A program made the translations under genes and the position numbers. A DNA stretch of 64,000 bases from Erwinia sp. S63 (GTDB lineage: Bacteria; Pseudomonadota; Gammaproteobacteria; Enterobacterales; Enterobacteriaceae), in assembly GCF_016625195.1 (NCBI RefSeq), contig NZ_JACVUP010000003.1:186001-250000 (forward strand). The letters run 5' to 3'. The notes beneath the pieces are model-generated. The model saw only the letters and a program-made list of their open reading frames with translations, ran no database searches and was not told the DNA's origin. The stretch's first letter is position 1. Every line of letters begins with the position of its first letter. Positions 44,116 to 53,754 of the stretch are shown piece by piece.

Positions 44116-45918
44116 TTATTTACCTTGTGGGTCACTTTCGCCAAGGAAGAAGTACCACAACGGAATCGACATCAGTGCGGTGAACACTGAGCTGTATAAG
44201 GCAATCATCAATCCTTGCGTGATGTACATGGTGATTGACCAATGGCTGAAAGGAATGCCGTACTGATCGATCACGCCACCAATCATGGCGTTGCTCATCA
44301 CCGAAACGACAATCACCGCCAGAATGCACACACCGCGCAGGAAATAGCGCATTTCTTTGCGCTTCACCGTAAAGCGAGCGCGAATAATGCCAAGCGGTGA
44401 CTGTTGCGACGCCAGAATCTCCGCTTCGGTCATCGGAACACGTTGCTGTTTACGCCAGCGCAAAACGTCGATCAGCAGAAATGCCAGCAGACTCACCCCC
44501 ATCACCGGCAGCGCATAACCCAGCGCCAACGCTATCATCAGGCAGGTGCCTTTGCTGTAATGCGGTATGGCGAGCCAGGTTTCGGTTAATGTTTTCGCCG
44601 GGCTGGCTTCCGCCTGTTGCGGACGGCGAGCCCACCACATGCGATAACCCAGCACGATCATCGTGCATAAACCGAATCCAAAAAACGCCAGCAACAGTTG
44701 GTTAGGCAAGCCAAACAGCACGCCCATATGCGCATCCACGCCCCAGCGCGTCAGTTTTGCCACCAGTGGGAACTGGGCGAAATAGACATGATCGACAATC
44801 GTGAAGTCCTGCGGATTTACGGAAACCGCATCGACGCGGGTCGGCCAGCTGCGATCGATTTCGGTCACTGCCCACGCTTTGTCCGCGCTTTTCGGCTGAC
44901 GTAACTCCAGCTTACTGGCGCTCAATCCATCCTGACGGGCGGCGTTGAGTACGCGATCCCAATCGCTGTCCGGCAGATTGTTGGGCATTGGCTTCGTGGG
45001 CTGCGCAACTGGTTTTGCCATCGATGACATCGACATTTTGGACATGTCCATATCCGACATATCCATATCAGGCATGCCCGGCATGCTGTGATGGTCAGCA
45101 TGAGGATCGGCAGGTGCGGCCGCTGCATCGGCAGTAAGTGAGGTGTTGACCTGCGGTGTCAGCCAGTTCAACTCCGTACGCCAGCGGTCAATGTTATTGC
45201 CCGCCCATTGCGACCAGGTCAAACCGGTAATCGAGAAGAACACCAATCCCAGCACCAGCGTCAGACCCAGTGTGATATGCCAGTGACGGCTAAAGGCGAA
45301 CCCCGTACGCGCGGCTTTCAGCTTACGTTTCGGGCGCGTGCCCAGCCACAGCACCACGCCGCCCAGCGCGGCGACCCACAACCAGGACGCCGCCAACTCG
45401 CTGTAGTTGCGGCCGAAATCACCTAACAACAGGCTGCTGTGAAGTAAATCGAGCGTGGTACGCAGCGGAAGGACGCCACTGGTACCGTACACCGTCATAT
45501 CACCTTTCACTTTCAGGCTGTAAGGGTCGATAAACACCGCGCGAGACTGCGAAGCACCCAATGAGGCATCGCTGAATTGCACGCGAGTGGTATCCGTTGC
45601 GCCCGGCGCAGGTCGCACAGCGTAAATGTGCTGTTTCTCACCGGCATAGGCACGTGCCGCACTGATTTGCGCAGACAGCGGCTGGGCGTGGCCGTTGGGT
45701 TGTGCCGTTAACGCATCGGAGTAGATGACGTTTTCCAGTTGCGGCGTCAGCACATACAGTGTGCCGCTGAGCGCCGCCACAAAGATAAAGGGCGCAACAA
45801 ACAGGCCAATATAAAAATGTAAGCGACGAAGTAGATTTAGCACCGCACCACGCGGTGCTGCAGAGTGAGCAGCAGACAAAGCCGTCTTCCTTCCGGTTAG
45901 AGAATGCCGTGACGCCAT
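44116..45918 (-). CDS. PepSY-associated membrane protein with Met/His-rich segment
   Basis: 600 residues. N-terminal PepSY_TM fold (RRLHFYIGLFVAPFIFVAALSGTLYVLTP), further helices near 180-200, 220-240, 410-430 and 455-485, and periplasmic PepSY-like domains. A Met/His/Asp-rich segment near 275-305 (HADHHSMPGMPDMD, then DMSKMSMSSM) looks like a copper-binding patch. The final ~80 residues (RYFLRGVCILAVIVV to PLWYFFLGE) add two more helices and resemble small DUF2534-type membrane proteins, as far as I recall, so this may be a fusion. It follows the DUF2946-like gene by 22 bp. The role is probably metal reduction or transport. Confidence 0.8.
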   Translation of the reverse strand: MASRHSLTGRKTALSAAHSAAPRGAVLNLLRRLHFYIGLFVAPFIFVAALSGTLYVLTPQLENVIYSDALTAQPNGHAQPLSAQISAARAYAGEKQHIYAVRPAPGATDTTRVQFSDASLGASQSRAVFIDPYSLKVKGDMTVYGTSGVLPLRTTLDLLHSSLLLGDFGRNYSELAASWLWVAALGGVVLWLGTRPKRKLKAARTGFAFSRHWHITLGLTLVLGLVFFSITGLTWSQWAGNNIDRWRTELNWLTPQVNTSLTADAAAAPADPHADHHSMPGMPDMDMSDMDMSKMSMSSMAKPVAQPTKPMPNNLPDSDWDRVLNAARQDGLSASKLELRQPKSADKAWAVTEIDRSWPTRVDAVSVNPQDFTIVDHVYFAQFPLVAKLTRWGVDAHMGVLFGLPNQLLLAFFGFGLCTMIVLGYRMWWARRPQQAEASPAKTLTETWLAIPHYSKGTCLMIALALGYALPVMGVSLLAFLLIDVLRWRKQQRVPMTEAEILASQQSPLGIIRARFTVKRKEMRYFLRGVCILAVIVVSVMSNAMIGGVIDQYGIPFSHWSITMYITQGLMIALYSSVFTALMSIPLWYFFLGESDPQGK

Positions 45919-45940
45919 AAATGCGTCGTTAATGATGTTA

Positions 45941-46354
45941 TCAGCAGGAAAGAACAGCAGGCGGCGCGCGTGGTCGGTTTGTCGGGCTGAAGCGTCGGAG
46001 CACCGGAGCCTGCAGACGCGGCAGCGGTGGGGCGCGGCAACTCATCATGATCAGCCAGATGAAGGGGATAAACACCCACATCATCAACGGCACATGGACC
46101 AGCAGATCACAGTAGCCGCAGGCGAATTCACCGTCTTCCATCATATGATGGTCCATGCCCGGCATCGCCATATCCATCATCATTTCATGATGCATCGACA
46201 TTTCAGACGTCATGCTGTGCGCAGGCATGTCCATCATGCGGCTTTGCCGTTCCATCAACGTCTTCGATACGATCGGCGCGACAAACAGCAGCAGCACCGC
46301 CAGGATGGCGATACAGGCAGTCAGGCGCTGGCGAAGTTGATGTGAAAAGGTCAT
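45941..46354 (-). CDS. DUF2946-like Met/His-rich membrane protein
   Basis: 137 residues. An N-terminal helix (ACIAILAVLLLFVAPIV) is followed by a Met/His-rich stretch (SEMSMHHEMMMDMAMPGMD) and the DUF2946 signature ACGYCDLLVHVPLMMWV with a second helix. ATG 46354 is chosen; the TTG at 46375 would add seven residues. DUF2946 proteins are often next to copper-related genes. Here the gene forms an operon with the PepSY protein, which shares the Met/His enrichment, pointing to copper binding. Confidence 0.7.
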   Translation of the reverse strand: MTFSHQLRQRLTACIAILAVLLLFVAPIVSKTLMERQSRMMDMPAHSMTSEMSMHHEMMMDMAMPGMDHHMMEDGEFACGYCDLLVHVPLMMWVFIPFIWLIMMSCRAPPLPRLQAPVLRRFSPTNRPRAPPAVLSC

Positions 46355-46540
46355 GGCGGCGACGAAATGATTCAATAAATGAGGCCGAAGTGTAACGCCA
46401 TTGCCGCAGAAGGGTTACAGAAACTCAGGCTAATTAAGAAAAAATTCGCACCTTTTGAAAAAAGTCACTTTACGCGCTGCATTTGTTAACCTTAATGCAA
46501 CCTGATGAGAACAGTACGGAAACATGTAAACGGAGATGTG

Positions 46541-47482
46541 ATGAAAATTGTGATGCTGGATGGTGATACGCTGCCGCAACCGCCGACACGCCCGGAATGG
46601 TGCACGGCATGGGACTTTCGCGCGACAACTGCGCACCATCAAATCGTCTCAGCCCTACGTGGTGCGCAGATTGTCATCACCAACAAAGTGCCGCTGCGCG
46701 AGGAAACGCTGAAGCAGTTGCCGGACCTGCGCTACATCTGTGTCGCGGCAACGGGTTACGACTGCATCGATTTGGATGCATGTCGTGAGCGCGGCATTGT
46801 GGTCAGCAATGTGCCCGGCTACTCCACACACAGCGTATCCGAAGGTGTGATTGCCGCATTATTCGCCCTGCGTCGCCATCTGGTGGATTACGCCAACAGC
46901 ACACGCGCGGCCTGGCCTGCATCGTCGCATTTCTGTGTGCATCGTCAGCCAATTCAGGACATTTTTGGTGCGACCTTAGGGATTGTCGGTAAAGGCGACA
47001 TCGGCAGCGCGGTGGGGGCGATGGCAGAAGCGCTCGGCATGACAGTCCTGTACGCAGACCGCAAAGGAAGCTCAACGCCGCGCGCAGGTTATGTTCCGTT
47101 CGAAGAGGTGCTGGCGCATAGTGATGTGTTGACCCTGCATTGCCCGCTGACGCCGCAAACTCAGCAGTTAATCGATTTGCAGGCGCTGGCGCAGATGAAG
47201 CCGTCAGCCTGGCTAATCAACACTGCGCGCGGTGGACTGATCAATGAAACGGAACTGGCTCACGCGCTGCGTCAGGGGGTGATTGCCGGAGCGGCGCTGG
47301 ATGTGCTCAGTAGTGAACCACCGGCAGCCGATCACCCGCTGTTGCAAGCGGATGTCCCCAACCTGTTGCTGACCCCGCACATCGCCTGGGCCAGCCAGCA
47401 GGGAGTCACCAATCTGCTGCGCGGCATCGAAGCCAATCTAGACGGATTTGCTCAGGGCAACCCATTGCACGTGGTGAGTTAA
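46541..47482 (+). CDS. D-2-hydroxyacid dehydrogenase (glycerate dehydrogenase-like)
   Basis: 313 residues. NAD-binding LGIVGKGDIGSAVG (GxGxxG), the catalytic Arg in NTARGGLI, Glu in DVLSSEPP and His in LLTPHIAWAS are all in place. It is nearest in style to HprA-type hydroxypyruvate/glycerate dehydrogenases. ATG 46541 follows CGGAGA at 46531; the frame is open further up from 46505 without support. It converges on the glutaminase gene with a 4-bp gap. Confidence 0.9.
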   Translation: MKIVMLDGDTLPQPPTRPEWCTAWDFRATTAHHQIVSALRGAQIVITNKVPLREETLKQLPDLRYICVAATGYDCIDLDACRERGIVVSNVPGYSTHSVSEGVIAALFALRRHLVDYANSTRAAWPASSHFCVHRQPIQDIFGATLGIVGKGDIGSAVGAMAEALGMTVLYADRKGSSTPRAGYVPFEEVLAHSDVLTLHCPLTPQTQQLIDLQALAQMKPSAWLINTARGGLINETELAHALRQGVIAGAALDVLSSEPPAADHPLLQADVPNLLLTPHIAWASQQGVTNLLRGIEANLDGFAQGNPLHVVS

Positions 47483-47486
47483 GCGT

Positions 47487-48467
47487 CTAAAAAATCGAGC
47501 GGCCCAGTCGCTCGGTGAGTTTCTCCAGCAGCGCGGTGCCCGCCAGGGAGTTGCCGGAGTGATCCAGCGCCGGCGACCACACCGCGATACACATCTCCCC
47601 TGGAATGATTGCGACAATGCCGCCGCCCACGCCCGACTTCGCGGGCATTCCCACGCGCCAGGCGAACTCGCCAGCGCCGTCATACATTCCGCTGGTCATC
47701 ATCAACGCATTCACCTGACGTGACTGACGCGGTGAAATCACCGCCCACTCATCGTGTTGGCTACGGCCTTGATTGGCGAGATAGAGGAAGGTGCGCGCCA
47801 GCTCTTCACAACTCATCGACAGCGAGCAGTAATGGAAGTAGGTTTCCATCACTTTGCTGACATCATTGTGAAAATTGCCAAACGACTTCATCAGCCAGGC
47901 AATCGCGGCATTGCGAGCGGAATGCTCATATTCGGAGCGCGCAACCACACGGTCATAGTTGATGTCACTTTGCTGAGCCAGACGACGCACAATCTCCAGC
48001 ATGCGCTGACGTGGTGCTGTCAGGCGGCCTTCCAGCAAATCGCACATCACCAGCGCACCGGCGTTGATAAAAGGGTTACGCGGCTTGCCCTGTTCCAGCT
48101 CCAGCTGAACCAGCGAGTTAAACGCCTGTCCGGAAGGTTCTTTGCCCACGCGCTGCCAGATCTCGGCATCGTCATAGAGCGTCAGCGCGACGGTCAGCGA
48201 CAATACTTTGGAGATCGACTGAATGGAAAAACGTGTGGAAGCATCACCGGCCTGGAAGTGCTGCCCATCCGGCGTGACAATCGCAATGCCGAGTTGATCG
48301 GCGTCGACACTGGCCAGCGCAGGAATGTAATCCGCCACTTTGCCCTGACGCGTTAACGGCCGAACTTCAGCGACAATTTCTTCCAGCAATCCATTTGTGA
48401 GTTCTGACACCAGATGGCTCCAATTTTCTTGTTTTTCCGTTTCAAATACGTTTTCGGCGTGTTTCAT
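47487..48467 (-). CDS. glsB: Glutaminase (GlsB/YneH type)
   Basis: Hydrolyses glutamine to glutamate and ammonia. 326 residues, homologous to E. coli YneH over its full length with about 18 extra N-terminal residues. Serine-dependent beta-lactamase-like site S84-x-x-K87 (SIQSISK), with conserved [21 protein letters not shown] and [14 protein letters not shown] segments. The ribosome site at the ATG is poor, and a start a few codons downstream cannot be ruled out. Confidence 0.92.
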   Translation of the reverse strand: MKHAENVFETEKQENWSHLVSELTNGLLEEIVAEVRPLTRQGKVADYIPALASVDADQLGIAIVTPDGQHFQAGDASTRFSIQSISKVLSLTVALTLYDDAEIWQRVGKEPSGQAFNSLVQLELEQGKPRNPFINAGALVMCDLLEGRLTAPRQRMLEIVRRLAQQSDINYDRVVARSEYEHSARNAAIAWLMKSFGNFHNDVSKVMETYFHYCSLSMSCEELARTFLYLANQGRSQHDEWAVISPRQSRQVNALMMTSGMYDGAGEFAWRVGMPAKSGVGGGIVAIIPGEMCIAVWSPALDHSGNSLAGTALLEKLTERLGRSIF

Positions 48468-48677
48468 AGCACGTATCTGCAGTCATGAAGCCGCTATCAG
48501 CTGCGCAATAAAGAGTATGGCAATCGAAGTGCGGTAGTAGAGACAGCATGATCTTTAAGGCCAGGATCATGGTGATTTGCCCCTAACTCGTCAACGGGCG
48601 ACGTAAAATTCTGTGAGCCTTCCAGGTGAAGCATGCGTTACAGTGCATAAATCCAGCAAAAACATCGGGCTCATATC

Positions 48678-49025
48678 ATGTTCACCAATCTGTTGCGTGA
48701 TTTTCCGTCTGCGGCGCAAACCGGCAGCGCCGAAACCTTCGAAGCACTGCTGTCACAACCCAATGTACTGATTGAACGTATCGTTTCAACCGGACAGGCC
48801 AGTCCGCCGGATTTCTGGTACTGCCAGACGCAAGGTGAATGGGTGATGATTTTACAGGGTTCGGCTGGATTGCAGTTGGAAGGCGAAAGCGAAGCGCGCA
48901 CACTGTTACCCGGTGATTTTATCGATATCCCGGCGGGCTGCCGCCACCGCGTTAACTGGACCGATAGCCAGGGCCCCACGGTATGGCTGGCGGTGCATTA
49001 CGGAGAGCTGCCCAGCCAACCGTAA
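48678..49025 (+). CDS. Small cupin-domain protein
   Basis: 115 residues, single cupin barrel. The second cupin motif is clear (PGDFIDIPAGCRHRV), and the first is partly kept (GEWVMILQGSAGLQLEGE). Metal-ligand His/Glu are incomplete in motif 1. No function can be assigned. It diverges from the glutaminase gene and precedes clcA. Confidence 0.78.
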   Translation: MFTNLLRDFPSAAQTGSAETFEALLSQPNVLIERIVSTGQASPPDFWYCQTQGEWVMILQGSAGLQLEGESEARTLLPGDFIDIPAGCRHRVNWTDSQGPTVWLAVHYGELPSQP

Positions 49026-49125
49026 AATTCTGTTGCCAATGATTGCGTTACGCTCTCGCCAGCTTTGGCTATGCTGACGGCTTTTCGTCGCCGGAGATGC
49101 GGCGCTGATGTAATTGAGGATCTGC

Positions 49126-50529
49126 ATGTCTGTTTCGCAAAATGCCACTCAGCCTGAGAATACGATGCGCGCCGGGCGCTTTATGTTGCTGCAAAAGCTG
49201 TTGCGTCGCGATAAAACCCCCGTGGCGTTGTTGCTGTTGGCCGCACTGGTCGGTGTGCTCACAGGTCTGGTCGGCGTTGCCTTTGACCGCGCGGTCAATT
49301 TCATCCTGCATTTACGCCTCAACTGGCTGGAAAGTGCCGTCACGCATCCGATTTTGACAGTCCTGTGTGCTTTTCTGGTCGCCGCCATTCTCGGCGCTAT
49401 TGGTTACTTTCTGGTGCGGCGATTCGCGCCGGAAGCGGGCGGATCAGGCATACCCGAAATCGAAGGGGCGCTGGAAGAACTGCGTCCGGTGCGCTGGTGG
49501 CGCGTGCTGCCGGTGAAGTTTATCGGCGGCATGGGTGCACTGGGCTCAGGCATGGTGCTAGGGCGCGAAGGCCCAACCGTGCAGATTGGCGGCAATATTG
49601 GTGGCATGTGTCTGGATCTGTTCCGCGTTAAATCGTCTGAATCCCGCCACACCTTAATCGCTACCGGCGCAGCGGCGGGGTTATCGGCGGCTTTTAATGC
49701 GCCGCTGGCAGGCATCCTGTTTATTATCGAAGAGATGCGTCCGCAGTTTCGCTACAGCCTGATTTCAATCAAAGCAGTGTTTGTCGGCGTGATCGTTTCC
49801 AGCATCGTATTTCGTTTGTGTAACGGGAATGAAGCCATCATCAACATCGGCCAGTTGCGCGATGCGCCAACCAATACACTATGGCTGTATCTGTTGCTCG
49901 GCATCCTGTTTGGCGGCTGCGGTGTGGCGTTTAACCGCCTGATATTTCTCGCGCAGGATCAGTTTCAACGATTACATCAAGGCCGCATTGCCGCCTGGGT
50001 AATGTGGGGCAGCCTGCTGGCGGGATTGTGTGGTGTGCTCGGGCTGTTTCTGCCTGCTGCAGTGAGCGGCGGTATCACGCTGATTCCCGATTTCTCTGCG
50101 GGAAGTTACAGCGCTTTGGCGCTATTCGGTCTCTTCGCTCTGCGGACTTTGGTGACAATTTGCTGCTTCTCATCAGGCGCGCCGGGTGGGATTTTCGCGC
50201 CGATGCTGACGTTGGGCACTTTGCTGGGCACCTGTTTTGGTCAACTGTGCATTCACTGGTTCCCCGGTTATCAACTGGAGGCCGCGACCTTTGCCGTGGC
50301 AGGCATGGGTGCACTGTTTGCCGCTTCGGTGCGCGCGCCCTTAACCGGCATTGTGTTGGTGCTGGAAATGACCAACAACTATCAGCTGATTCTGCCGATG
50401 ATCATCACCTGCCTGGGCGCAACCCTTGCTGCACAGTTCTCTGGCGGCAAACCGCTGTACTCTTCGATTCTGGCGCGCACGCTGGCTAAGGCTCAGCTCA
50501 GCGGTCACGCCAGCGCAAAGACACACTAA
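49126..50529 (+). CDS. clcA: H+/Cl- exchange transporter ClcA
   Basis: Inner-membrane proton/chloride antiporter used in acid resistance. 467 residues. All CLC signatures are present: GSGIPEIEG, the gating glutamate in [11 protein letters not shown], the internal proton glutamate in FIIEEMRP, and [11 protein letters not shown]. Start ATG 49126 is set by GAGGA at 49116-49120; the TTG at 49114 lies before it. Converges on the dehydratase gene with a 3-bp overlap. Confidence 0.94.
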   Translation: MSVSQNATQPENTMRAGRFMLLQKLLRRDKTPVALLLLAALVGVLTGLVGVAFDRAVNFILHLRLNWLESAVTHPILTVLCAFLVAAILGAIGYFLVRRFAPEAGGSGIPEIEGALEELRPVRWWRVLPVKFIGGMGALGSGMVLGREGPTVQIGGNIGGMCLDLFRVKSSESRHTLIATGAAAGLSAAFNAPLAGILFIIEEMRPQFRYSLISIKAVFVGVIVSSIVFRLCNGNEAIINIGQLRDAPTNTLWLYLLLGILFGGCGVAFNRLIFLAQDQFQRLHQGRIAAWVMWGSLLAGLCGVLGLFLPAAVSGGITLIPDFSAGSYSALALFGLFALRTLVTICCFSSGAPGGIFAPMLTLGTLLGTCFGQLCIHWFPGYQLEAATFAVAGMGALFAASVRAPLTGIVLVLEMTNNYQLILPMIITCLGATLAAQFSGGKPLYSSILARTLAKAQLSGHASAKTH

Positions 50530-51719
50530 GGGCGTTTACCCACACTGTGTGTCAGCGTGGTCCAGCGGCGCGCTTGTTCGCTAAGACTGAAGCCAAGGCC
50601 GTGACGATCGGAGATCAACATACGGCCGTCGCGAAGTTCTAATTGCTCATTGAACAGCGGGTTGAGCCATTCAAAATGCTCCAGCCAGGGTTCGATGGGA
50701 TAGGCGGCGGCGAGATGAATGTGAATCTCCATCGCGAAGTGTGGCGCCAGTTTACGTCCGTGGCGCGCCGCTAAATCCATTATCTTCAGGAATGGCGTAA
50801 TGCCGCCGACGCGCGGCGCATCCGGCTGCACAAAGTCGCTGGCGTTGCCAAGAATGAGCTGCTCATGTTCACGGAAACTGGTGAGCATCTCACCGGTGGC
50901 AATCGGCGTGTCCAGTGCGGCAGTCAGCGCAGCGTGGCCTTCTACGTCATAAGCATCCAGCGGTTCTTCAATCCACACCAGATTGAACTGCTCCATCTTA
51001 CGTCCCATGCGAATCGCTGTTTCACGATCCCACTGCTGGTTCGCGTCCACCATTAACGGGAAATCATCGCCCAGCGTCTGACGCACCGCGGTGAGGCGAC
51101 GCAAGTCTTCAGCAGTGTTCGGTTGGCCGACTTTGAGTTTGATGCCGCCAATGCCATTTTCCCGCGAGATCGCCACATTCTTGATCACCTGATCAAGCGG
51201 CGTATGCAGGAATCCGCCCGAGGTGTTGTAACACTGCACGGAATCACGATGCGCGCCGAGCAGCTTTGCCAGGGGTAATTGGGCGCGCCGCGCTTTCATA
51301 TCCCACAGCGCAATATCAAACGGTGAAATCGCCTGCACCGCCATGCCGCTGCGGCCCACCGACGCGCCTGCCCACAGCAGTTTGGTGTAAATCTTGTCGA
51401 TGTCATTGGGATCTTCACCAATCAGCGCATCGGCAATTTCACACGCATGGGCGTATATGCCCTGGCCGCCCGCGCGTTTGGAATAGCTGAAGCCGATGCC
51501 CTGAAAGCCGTCACGCGTTTCGATCTCCGCGACGATGATCGCCACTTCTGTCAGCGGCTTCTGGCGTCCGGTTAGCACTTTGGCATCGCTCACCGGCGTC
51601 GCCAACGGCAAAAACGCCAACGATAAATTCACCCAAGCGATGCGGTCACCGCTCTCAGCAGCGTTCCCGGCTCCGGCTGTTTTGGCATAGCTTACGGCAC
51701 TGGAATTCACACTCGACAT
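50526..51719 (-). CDS. L-talarate/galactarate dehydratase
   Basis: 397 residues, mandelate racemase branch of the enolase superfamily, close to Salmonella TalrD/GalrD. Catalytic K195 and K197 (GGIKLKVG), metal ligands D225, E251 and E277, and catalytic H327 (LAPHFAM) line up nearly residue for residue. It dehydrates talarate or galactarate to a keto-deoxy sugar acid. AGGAG precedes the ATG. It diverges from a LacI regulator, with repeated operator-like sites in between. Confidence 0.88.
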   Translation of the reverse strand: MSSVNSSAVSYAKTAGAGNAAESGDRIAWVNLSLAFLPLATPVSDAKVLTGRQKPLTEVAIIVAEIETRDGFQGIGFSYSKRAGGQGIYAHACEIADALIGEDPNDIDKIYTKLLWAGASVGRSGMAVQAISPFDIALWDMKARRAQLPLAKLLGAHRDSVQCYNTSGGFLHTPLDQVIKNVAISRENGIGGIKLKVGQPNTAEDLRRLTAVRQTLGDDFPLMVDANQQWDRETAIRMGRKMEQFNLVWIEEPLDAYDVEGHAALTAALDTPIATGEMLTSFREHEQLILGNASDFVQPDAPRVGGITPFLKIMDLAARHGRKLAPHFAMEIHIHLAAAYPIEPWLEHFEWLNPLFNEQLELRDGRMLISDRHGLGFSLSEQARRWTTLTHSVGKRP

Positions 51720-51734
51720 GATGTTCTCCTGTAA

Positions 51735-51750
51735 ATGATTGCGCTAACAT
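51735..51750. promoter_or_regulatory. GntR-type operator-like site 1
   Basis: ATGATTGCGCTAACAT, an imperfect 16-bp palindrome 15 bp before the dehydratase ATG, in the position for a repressor. Resembles the ATGTTA-N4-TAACAT sites of GntR-like LacI proteins. Confidence 0.65.
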
Positions 51751-51833
51751 TTTTGGCTGGGAGCAGACTATGCGCCAACATCACAGATCAATAATGCATG
51801 CGAGATCACAAATTGGACAATCAGTGAACTTAA

Positions 51834-51849
51834 ATGATAGCCCTAACAT
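51834..51849. promoter_or_regulatory. GntR-type operator-like site 2
   Basis: ATGATAGCCCTAACAT, same pattern as site 1 and 99 bp from it, which would suit looping. Two TCACA half sites between them hint at CRP, weakly. Confidence 0.65.
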
Positions 51850-51888
51850 TTATGACGTTTTGCGCTGGATTTGATGTTGCGGCCTGCT

Positions 51889-51904
51889 ATGCTAGCGCTA
51901 TCTG
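51889..51904. promoter_or_regulatory. GntR-type operator-like site 3, possible autoregulation
   Basis: ATGCTAGCGCTATCTG, with a perfect TAGCGCTA core, 18 bp before the LacI-family start codon. A less complete match to the same pattern. Confidence 0.5.
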
Positions 51905-51922
51905 CCTCTATCCTGAGCCGCC

Positions 51923-52936
51923 ATGAAGCAACGCAATCCTGAGCGCAACGCTGCCCCCACGCTGGAAGATGTCGCCCGCGTCGCGGGAATATCGCCGATG
52001 ACGGTGAGTCGTGCGCTCAATTCCCCGCATCTGGTTCGACCGGCGACTGTCGCCAAAATCAAAGCGGCAATCAGCGCCACCGGCTACATTCCCAACGCGC
52101 AAGCGGGCAGTCTGGCGAGCAATCGCAGTCGCCTGATTGCCGTAGTGGTGCCGCAAATCAATAACAACATGTTCGTCGACACCATTCAGAGCCTGAACGA
52201 CAGCCTGAGCGCGCGGGGCTACCACATGTTGCTGTGCGTCACCGGTTACGAGGCTGAAACAGAAGCCGATACCGTAGCCACGCTGTTGTCTCGCCGTCCG
52301 GATGGCATCGTGCTGACCGGTATTCATCACAGTGCGCAGCTGAAAAAGGTCTTGTTACAAGCCAACGTTCCAGTGGTCGAAATCTGGGATATGACGCCCA
52401 CGCCTATCGATATGCTGGTGGGTTTTTCTCATGAGAAAATCGGTGCTCGCGTTGCGACCTACCTTGCCGAGCGCGGTTATCAAAAGCCGGGTCTAATATG
52501 GACGGATGACCGCCGCGCATTGCAACGTAAGCAGGGCTTGCTGGATGCATTAACGTCATTGGATATAGAATCGCTGGCTGATGTGCCCGTTCAACTCCCG
52601 GCGCTAATGGCACGCGGTCGCGAAGCCAGTGCACAACTGCTGGATCAGCATCCTGAGGTCGATGTGTTAGTTTGCAGTTCAGATACGCTGGCGCAAGGCG
52701 CATTGATGGCGGCGCAGGCGCGTGGTTTAAACATTCCGCAGCAGCTGGCGGTGATTGGTTTTGGTGACCTTGATTTCGCCGCGGCAAATTATCCGGCGAT
52801 TTCGACGGTTCGCATTGACCGACACCGCATGGGCGAGCTTGCTGCAGAGCAATTGTTAAAGCGCCTGCAACATCAGACGGTGGAAAATCCGATAATTGAT
52901 ATGGGATTTACCATGGTGTCGCGTGATTCCGGTTGA
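51923..52936 (+). CDS. LacI-family transcription regulator, GntR-like
   Basis: 337 residues. N-terminal helix-turn-helix and hinge (PTLEDVARVAGISPMTVSRALNSP, residues ~13-36), then a periplasmic-binding-like sensor domain. The style is that of GntR-type gluconate regulators (VRPATVAKIKAAISATGYIPN; AVVVPQINNNMFVDTIQ). It faces the dehydratase gene, and the three 16-bp sites between suggest it represses that gene and itself. The inducer is probably a sugar acid. Confidence 0.9.
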   Translation: MKQRNPERNAAPTLEDVARVAGISPMTVSRALNSPHLVRPATVAKIKAAISATGYIPNAQAGSLASNRSRLIAVVVPQINNNMFVDTIQSLNDSLSARGYHMLLCVTGYEAETEADTVATLLSRRPDGIVLTGIHHSAQLKKVLLQANVPVVEIWDMTPTPIDMLVGFSHEKIGARVATYLAERGYQKPGLIWTDDRRALQRKQGLLDALTSLDIESLADVPVQLPALMARGREASAQLLDQHPEVDVLVCSSDTLAQGALMAAQARGLNIPQQLAVIGFGDLDFAAANYPAISTVRIDRHRMGELAAEQLLKRLQHQTVENPIIDMGFTMVSRDSG

Positions 52937-53029
52937 CCCAAACTGAACTGCGATCTTCATCACATGCGAAAAATATCTTCCATGTTATAAAAAGTGGAAA
53001 ATAAATTTCATTTTGAGAGGATCCTATCA

Positions 53030-53494
53030 ATGTCAGCACTGCCTTCATTAGAAACCCTGCTACAGCAGGAAGCTGAGCACCGTTTACCGCAGTTTGATTT
53101 CGATTTGGCCTGGCAAATTGGTCAGGGCATTCAACAGCGTGGCCGCGAAATGAATGCGCCAATTGCTATCGAAGTTTATGCTTTTGGGCAGGTGCTGTTT
53201 CTGGCGGCGTTACCCGGCTCCGCGCCCGAAAATCTGGAGTGGATGCGTCGCAAACGCAACACTGTGCTTTTGACCGGCCACTCTTCGATGTATGTAGGGT
53301 TCGCTAATGAGCAGAAGGGCGAACGTATGGCGCAGCAGCGTAACATTCGCCAGGAAGATTACACCGATCACGGTGGCTCCTTCCCGCTGCTCAGCCCGCA
53401 GGGTGCGATCATTGGTGCAGTTAGCATCAGTGGTTTGCCTTCTGAAGACGATCATGCTTTAGCGCTGTGGGGAATCAACCAACTGCTGCGCTAA
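53030..53494 (+). CDS. UPF0303/heme-degrading-domain family protein
   Basis: 154 residues, GlcG/HbpS-like fold. Typical segments are LGQAIQQR-like WQIGQGIQQRGREMNAPIAIEVYAFGQVLF and the C-terminal GAVSISGLPSEDDHAL. Start ATG 53030 follows GAGAGG at 53015; the upstream frame has no support. Located after the LacI gene. Biochemical role unknown, despite the family label. Confidence 0.82.
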   Translation: MSALPSLETLLQQEAEHRLPQFDFDLAWQIGQGIQQRGREMNAPIAIEVYAFGQVLFLAALPGSAPENLEWMRRKRNTVLLTGHSSMYVGFANEQKGERMAQQRNIRQEDYTDHGGSFPLLSPQGAIIGAVSISGLPSEDDHALALWGINQLLR

Positions 53495-53595
53495 TCCCGG
53501 CGCAATGAGCGACGTCAGCGTGCACGATAAAAACAGAAAACCGTTTATTGAGCGTGCTTCCCGGCTCAATGATTGTTGCGAGAAGGGAGTGAGAC

Positions 53596-53754
53596 ATGGT
53601 GAATGCTTACGACTGCTCATTGTCATTCCGCCTGCACGTTAGAATGGTGTCCAACTTTCGGGTTCACTTCATAGGTAGCGCCGCTATTCTTCGCACAGAC
53701 AGGAACAGCGGCGCGTTGATTACCAACGAGAAGCCGTTACTTCCTTGCTGGTAG
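53596..53754 (+). CDS. Possible small protein (52 aa), uncertain
   Basis: Frame MVNAYDCSLSFRLHVRMV and on to LLPCW with a GAAGGGAGTGAG ribosome-like site. It overlaps the 3' end of the cytochrome gene on the other strand by 18 bp. No recognised domain. The surrounding 240-bp gap otherwise holds nothing I can name. Confidence 0.25.
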   Translation: MVNAYDCSLSFRLHVRMVSNFRVHFIGSAAILRTDRNSGALITNEKPLLPCW

